Shown piece after piece: positions 1-12,300 of a stretch of 64,000 nucleotides of DNA. The position numbers and the translations under genes were made by a program. The notes beneath the pieces were generated by a model. It had not been told where the DNA came from, ran no database searches, and saw nothing but the letters and a program-made list of their open reading frames with translations. The stretch's first letter is position 1, and each line of letters begins with the position of its first letter. The stretch comes from Trichoplax adhaerens (lineage: Eukaryota; Placozoa; Uniplacotomia; Trichoplacea; Trichoplacidae), in NCBI RefSeq assembly GCF_000150275.1, contig NW_002060948.1:4250395-4314394 (forward strand), given 5' to 3'.

Positions 1-1195
1 TAATGCGAAGTAATACCGAATATTTTCATTATAACGTAAGCTGAAAAATTACTATGGTCACTAGATAGGGTTTCTTATGCTTGTTGCAACGCTTAATAAT
101 CATCTTGCAAATTGAATATTAGAGTGCTTCATCGATTACTTTTAAGAATTACAATATGTGATAAGTTTATCTGTGTTAAGGCAAACTTTTTCATGCTCGC
201 GGGTTTAGAATTGTCGTTTCCTGTAATATGAATGATGTTTATGGGTAATACTAATACGCAGCATACATTTAGTGCTTGCTTATTAAATTTTTATGCCGTT
301 TTCTTTTTGAACCGTGAAATGGCTCTTAGCAAATCGGTTCTATTAAAAAACTTCTAATGAGCTAAAGAGAACGCTACGTACATCATAAGTCATCGCTGTT
401 GACGAGCATATTAAATATATTGCTATGGAATAGTATTTGTACGATTGTAATTTCTAACGTTTTACTTTTAAAGGCTCCAATCGGCATAGCATACGAATAT
501 GCTAAGGCTGATGTCGTTTTCATGGCTATCCAGAATCTTTTCTGTAGATTTTGCTTTTGCAAAGTTAATAAGTAAACACTAGTTAAATGCAAAATATCGA
601 CCATTTACAATAATGATCTTGCAAGATTACTGTTCTAAGATAATCATTGGACCGTTACTGCACAACGTTGCCTAGCGGGGTAAGCATAAACACTCCAGCT
701 GCAAGATTTATGGATACTGCTATACCTATTCATAGTATAATCTGTCGTTTTTATCATATCCGATTTGAAATAATTTTTCTTCTTCACGATAGTGTCATTA
801 TATAACTAGAATGCTCAAGATCTCAATTGTTTCTGCGATATCATCAATATGGCATTTAATTGCCCTATAATTAATAGATAACTTATGAAAAGCTGTCTGA
901 TATATATTTTAGAGCGAAAGATATCCTTTATTTATTGTAAGAGGAATCATGGAACATAGAAATTATATGACAAAATATTTCATTGATAGAAATGTCGGAA
1001 ATTTCTAATTATATTGAATAACGATTAGAAAAGATTTGTGCACTGGAATCATAGAGTTAGTGTTATCAATATGGAATAGCTATAATACTGCTTTGCTGTA
1101 TTATTTTCAAGAGTAACGCCTACAGGGCAAGAATATCAATTTCTTCACGTTAAATATCCGTAAATAGTAAAGCAATCATGAGAAAATTGATAGAA
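1..1195. other. Intergenic, nothing recognised
   Basis: AT-rich DNA with no long open frame, no EGF-type cysteine pattern and no RNA gene that I recognise. A short minus-strand frame at 383-604 has no splice context or domain and I treat it as chance. Confidence 0.5.
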
Positions 1196-3568
1196 TTAAG
1201 TATAATCTTGAACGCGTAGTAGGTCGTCCAGCTTTTGCCAATTTTTAGTTTTAAGTTGATAGAAGAATTCAGGCTGAAGAGCTCTATTTAAGGATTTAAC
1301 CAAACGACTGGTATTAATTTTGGGTAAGCCACATTCAGCAAAGAAAAATTCCACATGTTCATTAGCTTTCGATGTGGTTAATCGTCTACCACGGCAATTT
1401 AAAAAGACGTAAGATTCATCTCCTTCAACTATTTTGGGTAAGCAACGCCTTACATAACGCCAAAAATTATAAAAGACCACTTTAGGATAGCCTGTTAAAG
1501 TAATATATATTGCGTTGTAGTCGTTAACATCGTGATCATATACCGTAATTGTGACTTCCTGATCTTGGTCTAGCCAATCGGTTTTAGCAGCTTCGATATC
1601 GTCAAAGGTCATATTACACAATGCAATCAATCTTGCTTTACACCAAATTAACACTTGAACAATCGTATAACGTAAAGCGAAAGTATAGCCTTGGTATTCA
1701 ACAGACTGCCACCCTGGGGTAGGATTACATTTTAACGCCCATTTGGATATCATATCGTATCGTAGTCGATTATCACGACGATTAACTAGCTTAAATAGGG
1801 TAATTGGGTTCAAATAATAATCTCCTTTATCGGAAAGGCGAATTTCACGGCATCGCTTTTGCTTATCGGATTTATAGGAATCTAATAAATTATTAACAAT
1901 ATCGTGTTCGCTTTGGTCTAATTGTTCAATCATTCCCATTTTAATGGCATATTCTCTTGCTCGTTTAAGACTGAAGACAATATTATAGATAGATGATGTA
2001 AAGAGCTTAACTTCATCTGTTAAGATACTTGCATATTTATTAATAAGCTGTGTATCTGCTAAATATTGCCAATTAAATTCTTGACCATTGGCACACCAAT
2101 ATAAGAAGCGATTGACAGAATTGGTTACTTTTTGACTATATGAGCGCTGCTTTCCATCAGCAATGAGGTAATTAAAAAATTCATCCAACGATGAGCAATT
2201 ATCATAGCGTTGATCAAGCCCAGAATCTTTTAAATTCTGATTCGCAACACTCCGACTTGGTCGAAAAGGAGTTCCTCGGACTTTATCTTGCCAATTACCA
2301 ATTCTCATTTTATCTTTGATAGTCCGTTTTTCGCGAACAAATTCATTGTGATTTTGCAGTTGATTCTCTTCGTCACTTTTATTATTTTTAACACAGTACT
2401 GGCTAGAAATGCTAGTGACTTGAATTGTGTCCGTCTCTAGCTTATTCTGCTGATTCATGAAAATAAAATAATGTTTTTTGCTTTAGTTAATCAACGTAGA
2501 CATACCCTACACTATCATTATAAGGCATATATCAATTGTTTGATGTCTAAAAAGTGTAAAGAGATCTTGAAGCAAGTTATTTGAGTTATAATGATACCAG
2601 ATTGGTAGAAAATTTATGAAATTTAAATTCTTGATAAGAAAGACTAGGTTAGGATTCATGTGCAGGAATTCTGAATAATTGCAATAGCGGATGCTATTAG
2701 AAATCGATGCAATGTGTTGATGATATAATAAATATTCTATCAGTGGTCGAAGTTTGATCATCTAGATAATATTAACGCATTTCTGTCGTAGCAAGTTATT
2801 AATTCGTGATCTTTAGAATAACTCTGAAATAGTTCTTATTTAGAAAAGAATGTAATATAAGGTTAACTTCAGCAATTAGTTTGTAGTATTATAAATATTG
2901 ATTGCTTTTCTACCAAAATTAACAAATTCGAAAGAGGCTGATGCTAGATCTACTTAGTTAAAGTAGTTTTGCGAAGTTGTATCAATAGATGATTACTCTA
3001 ATATTATGAATATAGGAATGAGATTTTAAATTATTTTCTCATATGAATAACAATTAAATTGAGAGAAAGCTTAGATTGAGAAGAAAATGATGCTGATATT
3101 AAAGTATTAACAAACCTTAAAATTAGGAACAACATCGAAAGATTCCTCAGTGACAGTTATGTCGCTGTCGTTATCATCTGCATCTTGACTTTGAACATTT
3201 CTACTTGAGCTAGATGAACAAAGCTCTAAAATTTGAATATATACAAGCTTTAATTACGCGCTTTATACTTTATGAATAGAAAACTCTTTCTCATTTAAAA
3301 ATAAGGATTATTACTACATCAATATGCTGCTTGATAAGTAATATGCCTTACTTTTGGTGGGTTGTAAATCCTTTATTAAGCAAGACTGCCTCTTCCCTAA
3401 GAAAGATTGTTCTCATTTTAGTGTAAGAAAATACTTCTTAAATTCGTTATCAATTTATGAAATTAGATTGATGGCACTCTAATTTATACTTAGCAGTATA
3501 GACTAACCTGAATACCATGAGCTTTCAAGCGTATCGTTACATTTTTCATTCCCTTCACTTTGGTCCAT
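1196..3568 (-). CDS. Tyrosine-recombinase-like protein, three exons
   Basis: I propose exons 3508-3568, 3116-3225 and 1196-2449. Exon 1 starts ATG (MDQSEGNEKCNDTLESS) and ends at GTTAGT in phase 1. Exon 2 is Ser- and Asp-rich, follows TTTAG and ends at GTTTGT in phase 0. Exon 3 follows ATCAG in phase 0. The total of 1,425 nt divides by three (474 aa). An ATG at 2458 could also start a 420-aa single-exon product. Numbering by that 420-aa form, residues 85-175 look like the helical core-binding domain of phage-type integrases (LDEFFNYLIADGKQRSYSQK). Residues 260-420 look like the catalytic fold: R276 in ARLIALCNMTFDDI matches the box I arginine, K326 sits in a beta hairpin, and a Tyr is next to last. 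The box II H-x-x-R is not clear (TSRLVKSLNR), so catalysis may be lost. It could be a Crypton-type transposase or a domesticated descendant. The fold call is inference. Confidence 0.5.
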
Positions 3569-5396
3569 AACTTTTATAAACCTTATTAGATCAGCCAGGT
3601 AGTAATGTTGTCGGTAATAAGGCAATTAATTATATTAAAATTTTAATTTCATGTTGAGAATAATTGTAATTAATCAGAGATTTCTAAGTACAAAAAATTC
3701 GTTACTAAGCATCTTAAACCCAAAAATGGCTAAATTTATTTTAAATATCGTAGTAATAATGTCTAATTCATATAAAATAGATACATGGTGTTATAAGCGT
3801 GGTAATCCATACCTACAATTACCGTTTCGATATTTTATTTGTAATCTGCTAGTAATTGTACGTTTGTATTAATATATAAGTGGCTGAAATTAGAAACGAA
3901 ATGACTGAAATAGATATTTGATCAGCATATATAGGCGTAAATTATCGTGAACTGTAATGTCCTAATAGCATTTTATGACTATTATCATGCTTAAAATTGA
4001 AAAAGTTCTTAAAAATTCTCATAGCTTAGCAACGCTAGGTATAGCATCTGTATATCAATATATACGATATATAAGTATACCAGTGCCGTAAAGCGCGATG
4101 TAATTATGTATTGATATTTTTTAAATATTATTTTAAACGATATGCAGACTAGGACACCTCGATTGTGCATTGCTTGAGTTATGTTATTTATCTTGAGCTC
4201 TGTCTATCATTTTGATTACTGTATTACGGGCTCGATTAATAGTAAAAATTCCAGGTACTTTTGACTCTCAGATACCAGATAGAAAGATGCGATCTCAAAT
4301 GTTACAATATTTCTAGATCGATCTGGTACAATCGTATCTGTTGTCATGGTGACTCGTGATTAAACTACTGAGTATATTGCAATAACGAGGACATCGATGC
4401 TACATTCAAAGCTCTTCTTGAAAGGAATACCTAAATTGCACATTTGATAATTAAGCTACAATTAGCCTTACTGTACGTGTAGCCTCCATCGATCGATTCA
4501 TTTACGCCCGAGTAGTGTTAGATCGTAGCAAGTAAATACTTCTAAACTCTCAGATAACTGGAACGAGACTAAGTAGTGTCTCCATAGTTACTCTACTTTA
4601 TTAACTAGAGACCTGGACACAGCATAGAAACTAAGATTATCAAAGTGATGGTAGATTTATTGAATACCTTTTGAAGAATTCAACTTAAATGCATTTATCA
4701 TTAAATATCAACTAGCTCATTATTGTGTGTATCAGCTACAAATGATGGGTTGTAAAATGGAAGTATATGATCTTAAACGGAGATTATCGTAATGAAGTAT
4801 TAGCAAATTTGATATTATGTAACATTGATAGGAATAATATACGATACCATCCTCTATGTATTCGATAAAATTTCGATGATTATACAAAATTTTAAACATT
4901 TGGAAAGTAGCGTTTACTGTATGTTGAAAAATTAGCTAAGTTATGAATTGTAAAATTATCGCGTTTATAATGCAAATATTAATGATCGAATTTCGATATT
5001 ATCGATCGATACAATAATAAAGGTGAAATTGTAGTTATCGTATGATGTTAGGATTGTATTATTATCGGTAAGCTCCTATAGTGTAAGAAAATATTCAGTA
5101 ATATAATTCTAACTGTCAATTTTTCGCAATGCATAGAGTTTTATGAATATAAAATATTTATGTAAGTTATTTAAACTGATTGTATTAGTAGATATTAATG
5201 AATACTAATATTATAAGACGTTTATGATCATCACGTAGGCTCATATTTATTGTTGCGAACGAATTAAATTTATTACTGGCTATATCTTGCGATAATAGGT
5301 AAAGATAAATTAAAAACTAGCGTCTGTTGCGGCTCATTAGTATTATTTACAGACAGCACTATTGGAGGTATAAATAATTGCCTATATATCGCACTA
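3569..5396. other. Intergenic between recombinase-like gene and gene A
   Basis: No supported coding exon. It should hold the promoter of the minus-strand recombinase-like gene (above 3568) and the 3' UTR of gene A (below 5397). The 73-aa plus-strand frame at 3651-3872 has no domain or splice context. Confidence 0.45.
5246..5274 (-). terminator. Candidate poly(A) signals of gene A
   Basis: Two AATAAA hexamers on the minus strand (5269-5274 and 5246-5251) lie about 125-150 bases past the TAA of gene A. In AT-rich DNA this is weak evidence by itself. Confidence 0.3.
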
Positions 5397-6325
5397 TTAG
5401 TCGAAAGAAGATTTTACTGTTGAATTTCCTTGGCTGTTTTGGCTTTCTAAACGTTTTCGAATAGAAATTGGTCTTTGGTAGATGCTATTGTTACCAAAGC
5501 TACTTTTATAGGTATGGTTGTCGCTGTAAATAGGACTTGATGTTTGGTCTTGCGATAGTTTGGCTCTAACTGCATCGGGTGTTACTTTCTTATACGTAGA
5601 AGCTACACTATCAAGACTGGAATAACCATAATCTTCGTCATTTCTGTCCTCCTCCTTTATATTTGCCTTTGATTTTGACATTGATGTTAGAGTTCCATTT
5701 GAAAAACTAGCATTAATTATTCCATTAGTACTATTATCACTGGAAGTATCAGTTGTGCTAGAGTCGAATTCATCCGGTTGAAATTGAGAATCTTCGTCAA
5801 TGGTGGTTAGTGCACCAGTATGGTCTAATTTAGCTCGGTCATGGGAAGACATGTGTGGGTTCACTCTATCAATTTGTACCGCCGTCGATTTGGGCTGAGC
5901 ATAGGATATGGATGTCTTGATAGAATTGCTTGGGATAGTAGAATAGACTTGGTGGATATCATCGTCCTCATCATCGTCTGTTTTTTTGATTTCTCCGTTT
6001 GATTCTGCTTTTTTCACACTATCAGCAATTTTTGCATTCATATAGGTACTATTATATGGACTACTTTTGGTATCTCGACTTATGCTTGTGCTTACTGGAT
6101 CATCGTTGCCTTCAAATGCTGGGTTTTGTCTACTACTAGCATGATTGCCCTTAAAGATTGGATTATTGTTGAGGTTACTTATGTCCACCAATGGATGATC
6201 TAAAGACTGTTTTGATTTACTAACTACATATTTATTACGATAATAAATGAAGAGTAGTAAAACCGCGAAAGCTATTATTGCAGCTATTACACCAAGAGAA
6301 ATGGCGACGAAAAAGAGTGGAGATA
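5397..6325 (-). CDS. Gene A last exon: transmembrane helix and cytoplasmic tail
   Basis: The exon follows TTTTAAG and starts in phase 1. It opens with [19 protein letters not shown] and runs on into [12 protein letters not shown], a membrane helix with a basic stop-transfer end at about 6220-6320. The tail is about 280 residues, hydrophilic and rich in Ser, Thr, Asn and Asp, with an acidic run ([10 protein letters not shown]). Two NPxF motifs (NNNPIF near 6160 and QNPAF near 6118) sit close to the membrane, where PTB-domain or endocytic adaptors could bind. It ends TAA at 5397-5399. The tail shows no known domain. Reading from the start of the exon rather than from an internal start codon is required to include the helix. 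Confidence 0.85.
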
Positions 6326-9300
6326 CTTAAAAGTAAAAATGAATGTTATCGTTAAAAACAAGCTGTTTTAAAAATGTAATCAATGTCTAAATATATTACT
6401 AAAATGGCTACTTTCGTAAAAACGTTATTAAATATTTTAAAATGTGAATAATTCTAATTCGGAAAGAATTTTTGATTTACCTATGTTAACACGTGTGTCT
6501 GGAGATATTTGTAATCCTTGTATTTGGCCGCTACTTGTATCTAGGTGTTGTATTAATGCTTGCATAGCCTTTTGTGCATCATCTGTGCTAGTATTTGTTT
6601 GCTATAAAGTAAGATTTTGTAAAATCGTAAATTATCTGACAGGTTTTAATTCACTGTACAATTTCATCAAAAATTGGACGATTTTTGTAATGACCGGACA
6701 TATACGGGTTTAAAATACGAAATGATTTGCTAAATTAAATATTTGAGCGTTTGTAAAGAATATTTCTGACCTACATAACTGAAAAAACTTACTATAGCTA
6801 GGGCAATCCGAACGTCGGTGCCAATATTATCTGTTACATTACATTGCAAGACAAGGCTAGTATTTGTAGCATAATTTTTCAAAACCCGGACTCTTCTTAA
6901 TCGATCACATATCTGGTTGATGGTAGTACCCTGGGAAAGAATTATCTTGATTAGAAACTTTTAAGTAAAATTGAGATATTCTTCTATTAGGTAGCTAATA
7001 AAGCTACTATTAAGACTAATCTTTGAAAGAATTATGGCTATTCGGTACCGTAATAAATGCTTCATAAGTTAAATTATACTGTAAAAAGAAGTTGATTGCT
7101 CATTAAACAATAATTAAGTTCATAAATTACATTAGGTAATTTAGCTGGAGAGATTTGATGGATTTCTCGATAACAGTTCGATGGAGCAGTTCCTTGGTAG
7201 TTTAAGCAGCTAAGCCCATCTTCACTATTTTGGCAGTAGCTTTGTGCGACACATGGCGATTGTAGGCAATTAGATTCGCTGTAAGAGACGCAAGAACCAC
7301 CATTTGTACAAGAAACACTTGCTGAACAATTGCTTGGACCACACCAAACCTAATAATTAAATTTATCCAGTTTAGGCTTTTATTAATTTACAGTAATATA
7401 AGGGTATTCATCATCGATAAAGAAAATTAATTGGAGAAATCGTTATACCTGTGTGCAGGTTACTTGGCCGGATGAACAACTGCACTCATTGCAATCTGCC
7501 GGCCATTTAACACTATCTTGATAGACTATACCACCGTAGACGCAAATACCTAAGTGTAAATGTTTACAAGATAGAAATATGCGATAAGTTAGAATAGAGT
7601 TGATTAAATACTCATGTGAGATTGGTGTTAGGTAAGACAATACCATGAACTTTTTAATACATACGTGTGCTGCAATGTTGTCCAGTCCAAGTGGTAGGGC
7701 AAGTGCATGTATAACGGTTGACTTGGTCAGTACATGTACCTCCATTTTGACAAGGATTCGATGAGCACTCATCGATTTCTAAAAATGTGCAGAGAAAAGC
7801 GATGAATCGTAACACAGTCTTTGCTAGTAATTTTAAAAATACAATCGAATGAAGAAATTAAGAAAGGGTTTTTTATTCTATATACTTTGATAACTTACGT
7901 TGCTTACATAGCGGACCAGTATAGCCAGCAGAGCAGTTGCATACATATCCGCCAATAAGACCATTACAGCCTCCATTTGGTGAACAAATATTTTCGGATA
8001 TGAGACTTCCAGAAGTGTCATAAACCTTACAGTAATCGATTCGAGAATCACATAATTGACCAGTATAACCTAAGCCGCAATTACAAGTGTAGCCATTGAC
8101 TTGATCAATGCAGGTAGCGCCATTTTTGCAAAGAGAACCGGCGCAATCATCGATATTAGTTTCGCAGATTGTGCCAGTATAGCCTGTATTATTGCAATTG
8201 CAAGAATAACTGTTGATCAGATCCAAACATATTCCTTGGTGCAAACATGGTGTAGAAGCACATTCATTAATGTTCACTTCGCAATTTGTTCCTGTATATC
8301 CGAATGAACACTGGCAGGAATATCCCGCAATTAGATCATTACATTGCCCGTTATTTTGGCACGGCTGGCTTTGACACTCATCAATATTAACTGTACAATT
8401 AGTGCCCGTATAACCAGACCTATAATAAATCGAGAGTTAAATTAATTGGCATTCATTAAGGTTTCATTGACAGCAGGAATAGAATTAGTTATTAACTAGG
8501 TATAAAGCGCTGTTAAAATATTTACCCGCAATTACACTTGTATCCATTTACTTGATCAACACATTGACCATTATTAGCACAAGAATTCGGCTCACAATCA
8601 TTTATGTCTACCGTACAAAATGTACCAGTATAACCAGGTAGGCAACTGCAACTATATCCATCAACTTTATCTACACAAGTACTTCCGGATGCGCACTGAT
8701 TACTTTGGCATTCATCGATGTTAACTCCACAGCTGGAACCAGTAAATCCTCTAGCACATACACATTGATATTGGTTAACATTATTAAGACATGATCCGCC
8801 GTTTTGACATGGACCACTTTGGCATTCATCAATGTTAGTTTCACAGCTTTTGCCGGTATAACCAGGATTGCAACTGCAGGAGTAATTGCTAACTAAATCG
8901 GTACACGTGCCAAAGACGCAATTTCGTGGATCTTGACACTCGTTAATATCAACACCACAGTTACTTCCGGTATATCCAGTGGTACAACTACATATAAATC
9001 CGTCTACTTGATCTATGCAACTGCCGTTGATACATGGATTGGAAGCACATTCATTAATGTTGGTTTCGCATAATTGTCCGGTAAATCCAATTCTACATCA
9101 ACAGGAATAAGATCCGATTCTGTCTACACAAACTCCTCCACTAGTACAAGGTGAGCTACTGCATTCATTGATTTCTGTTTCACAGTGAGTTCCAGTGTAG
9201 CCATTACATTGGCAGGTATAACCGTTCACTTGGTCATTGCATGTTCCACCGTGTTGACAAGGAGAAGATGTACATTCATTAATATTAACTTCACATCGGC

Positions 9301-12300
9301 TACCTTGATAGCCAGCAGGACAAGTACAGTTATATTCATTAATGCCATCGTTGCATGCACCAGTAGCGCAAGGATTGCTGCTACATTCGTTGATATTTGT
9401 TTGGCATTGATTTCCTGTAAATCCATTTTGACAGCTACATGAATAGCTATTAATATTGTTAGTACATGCACCACCATTAGTGCAAGGGTTACTACTGCAT
9501 TCATTAATATCGATCTGGCATGATGTACCAGTATAACCAGCAGAACAAGTACATTGATAGCCATTGCGTAAGTCAGTACAATTTCCGTCATGTAAGCATG
9601 GCTTCCCTTCACAGTTGTCAACACATAGGAGGCCTTGCAGGTTATTTGGACATTTGCATTGAAAGCTATTTACGCCATCTGTACAGTTACCATCATTATG
9701 ACAAGGATTAGGCGAGCAATCATCGATATTGTTTTGACAAGACGTACCATTAAAGCCTGCAATACACTGACAGACATATTGATTGACTCGGTCGAAACAA
9801 GTACCATTATTAAGGCATGGGTTGCTGCTACATTCGTTAATATCTTGTTCACAATGCGTACCAGTATATCCATTAGCACAACTACAAGAATAGCTATTAA
9901 TCTGTTCATTGCAGGTACTACCATGTTGGCATGGATCACTAGAGCATTCTGCGATATCAGACTGGCAAGTTTTACCGGTGTAACCAGCAATGCAATTGCA
10001 ACTGAAATCATTGATTTGGTCTGTACAAGTACCGCCATGACTGCATGGTGTTGCAGCGCAATCATTGATATTATTTTCGCAATTGGTACCGTTATAACCA
10101 GCAATGCAATAGCATTGATATGAATTAACTTCATCTTGGCAGGTGCCATTATGATTGCATGGGCCACTAGCACATTCATTGATGTTAGTTTCACAGTTTA
10201 CATCCGTATAGCCGCTGGCACATGAACAGCTATAACTGTTGATAGCATCTTGACATGTTCCTCCTTTATAACCAACAATGATAATTAATAAAGTACGTAA
10301 TTTGATGGAATAGGCATAATTACAGTGCACAGACTAACTTAGGTATATTCATACTATTCACACCAATAAACTGAAATTAATATACAATATTTACAACTAG
10401 CTATATTCTTTGAATAAACGTGTGCAACTTATACTCCATTATTGGTCTGTAATAGCTTTGCTATAGCATAATTATCTGATGCGATACTTAGCATTAGTAT
10501 ATAATACTTTACCATGTCGGCATGGCGTTGATTGACATTCATTAATATTTACTTCGCAGTTTTTACCAGTATACCCTCCCATACAAGTGCAGCGGTAGTC
10601 GTTGATTTGATCCGTACAGGTACCACCGTTAATACACGGGGTAGAATTACATTCATTGATGTTTATTTGGCACGTTGTGCCGTTAAAACCAGCCTTGCAT
10701 TGACAGCCAAATTGATTGATATCATCGATACAGGTACCATTATTCAAGCATGGTTGGCTAGTACATTCATTAATATTAGTTTGGCAGTTGATATTAGTAA
10801 ATCCAGCTTGACAGGTACACTGATAGGCGCTAACAAGATCCTAAGTCGGAGAATATTGCAAAATGAGGAATATGAGTAATTATAGTAATATACTGTACAT
10901 TTGTGTATGTACACATAATACTTTTACCATTCCTTATGAGATTTTACCTGGCATGTGCCATTATTTTGGCAAGGCTGAGGGCTACAATCATCGATATCTA
11001 GTATGAAGTAAGCAAAATTTATTTCAATAACCAAGTTTATACCTTAATTAAAAAGTGATATTAATGTAAATACCATTGGCTTTAATTCAGTTACATACTT
11101 ATTTGGCACATTTTTCCGGTATAGCCTTGGATGCAATTGCAGCGATAATCAAGCACTTGATCAAAGCATGTGCCGTTATTTTGGCATGGGGCTGCAGTGC
11201 AATCGTTTATATCTATATAAAAAATCATTTCATTTCAGAATATTATACAAACAACAATTTTAAAATTATATATCCAGTATTTGGCATAAACTATTAGGGC
11301 CCATAGATGGTTGATTATACAATTGGGTAATTGTTAGTTGATAAACTGAATTGAATAGAGTAGAGGCTTACCATTTTGACAGTGGTATCCATTAAATCCT
11401 GTGTTATTACATATGCATGAATAACCGTTTATTCCATCTTGACAAGTTCCGCCATTCTGGCATGGATTTGATAAGCATTCATTAACGTTTATTTGGCATG
11501 TCGTGCCGTTGTAACCGGATGCACAGTTACAGCTATAGGAAGCGATCTGGTCTATACATGAGCCTCCATTGATGCATGGAGATGAAGAACATTCGTCAAT
11601 ATCTGCAAATGCGGTAGAGCAAATTGAAAATTAGAAAATATCGGATACTTTAATTTAGTAAAAGTATGTACGAATTACTTATTTCACAACTCTTTCCCGT
11701 GTAGCCGGCACTACATGTACAGCTATAATCGTTAACCCAATCCGAACAGTTTCCATTATGAAGACACGGATTGCCAGCGCAGTCATCGATATCTGAAAAT
11801 GTTATTAATAAAGCAATTTGCTTCAACCATACAAGTACTAGTATCAAATAGCAATTATATGACGCATAGTATACGAAAAAATATATCTATGGCAATAATA
11901 GGGAATAAGTCTTACTTGTTTCACAATGAGTTCCATTGAAACCAGTTGATGTGCAATTACATGAATAACTATTTATACCATCGATGCACTGCCCACCATT
12001 TTTACATGGAGATGATAAACACTCATTAATATTGCTATTACAGTGGGTACCAGTATAACCGGCTGAACAGCTACAATTGTAACCATTGACTAAATCATTA
12101 CACGATCCTTGGAAACATGGATTACTGGTACATTCATTGATATTGGTTTCACAATTGGTATCTGTATAGCCAGCTGTACATGTGCAGTTATAACGGTTAA
12201 TTAAATCAATACAAGTTCCGTTATATTGGCATGGATTTGATGCACATTCATCAACATTCATTTCACAATGAACGCCTTTATAACCAGACTGACATGAACA

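Noticed and set aside
2507-2761. 84-codon minus-strand frame between the proposed exons of the recombinase-like gene
   Set aside because: No family features, and it would lie inside the intron 2450-3115.
9098-9100. TGA read as selenocysteine
   Set aside because: It sits at the variable x of C-x-C, not at a cysteine position, and no selenoprotein family has this domain; a nonsense change or error is simpler.
9635-10123. Long plus-strand frames opposite EGF exons (also 9185-9442, 10532-10879 and frames in other minus-strand phases such as 9226-9624, 9670-10194, 12453-12647)
   Set aside because: They are shadows of the EGF coding frame; the Cys-rich repeat fixes codon pattern and keeps other frames open. 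None has its own domain or splice context.
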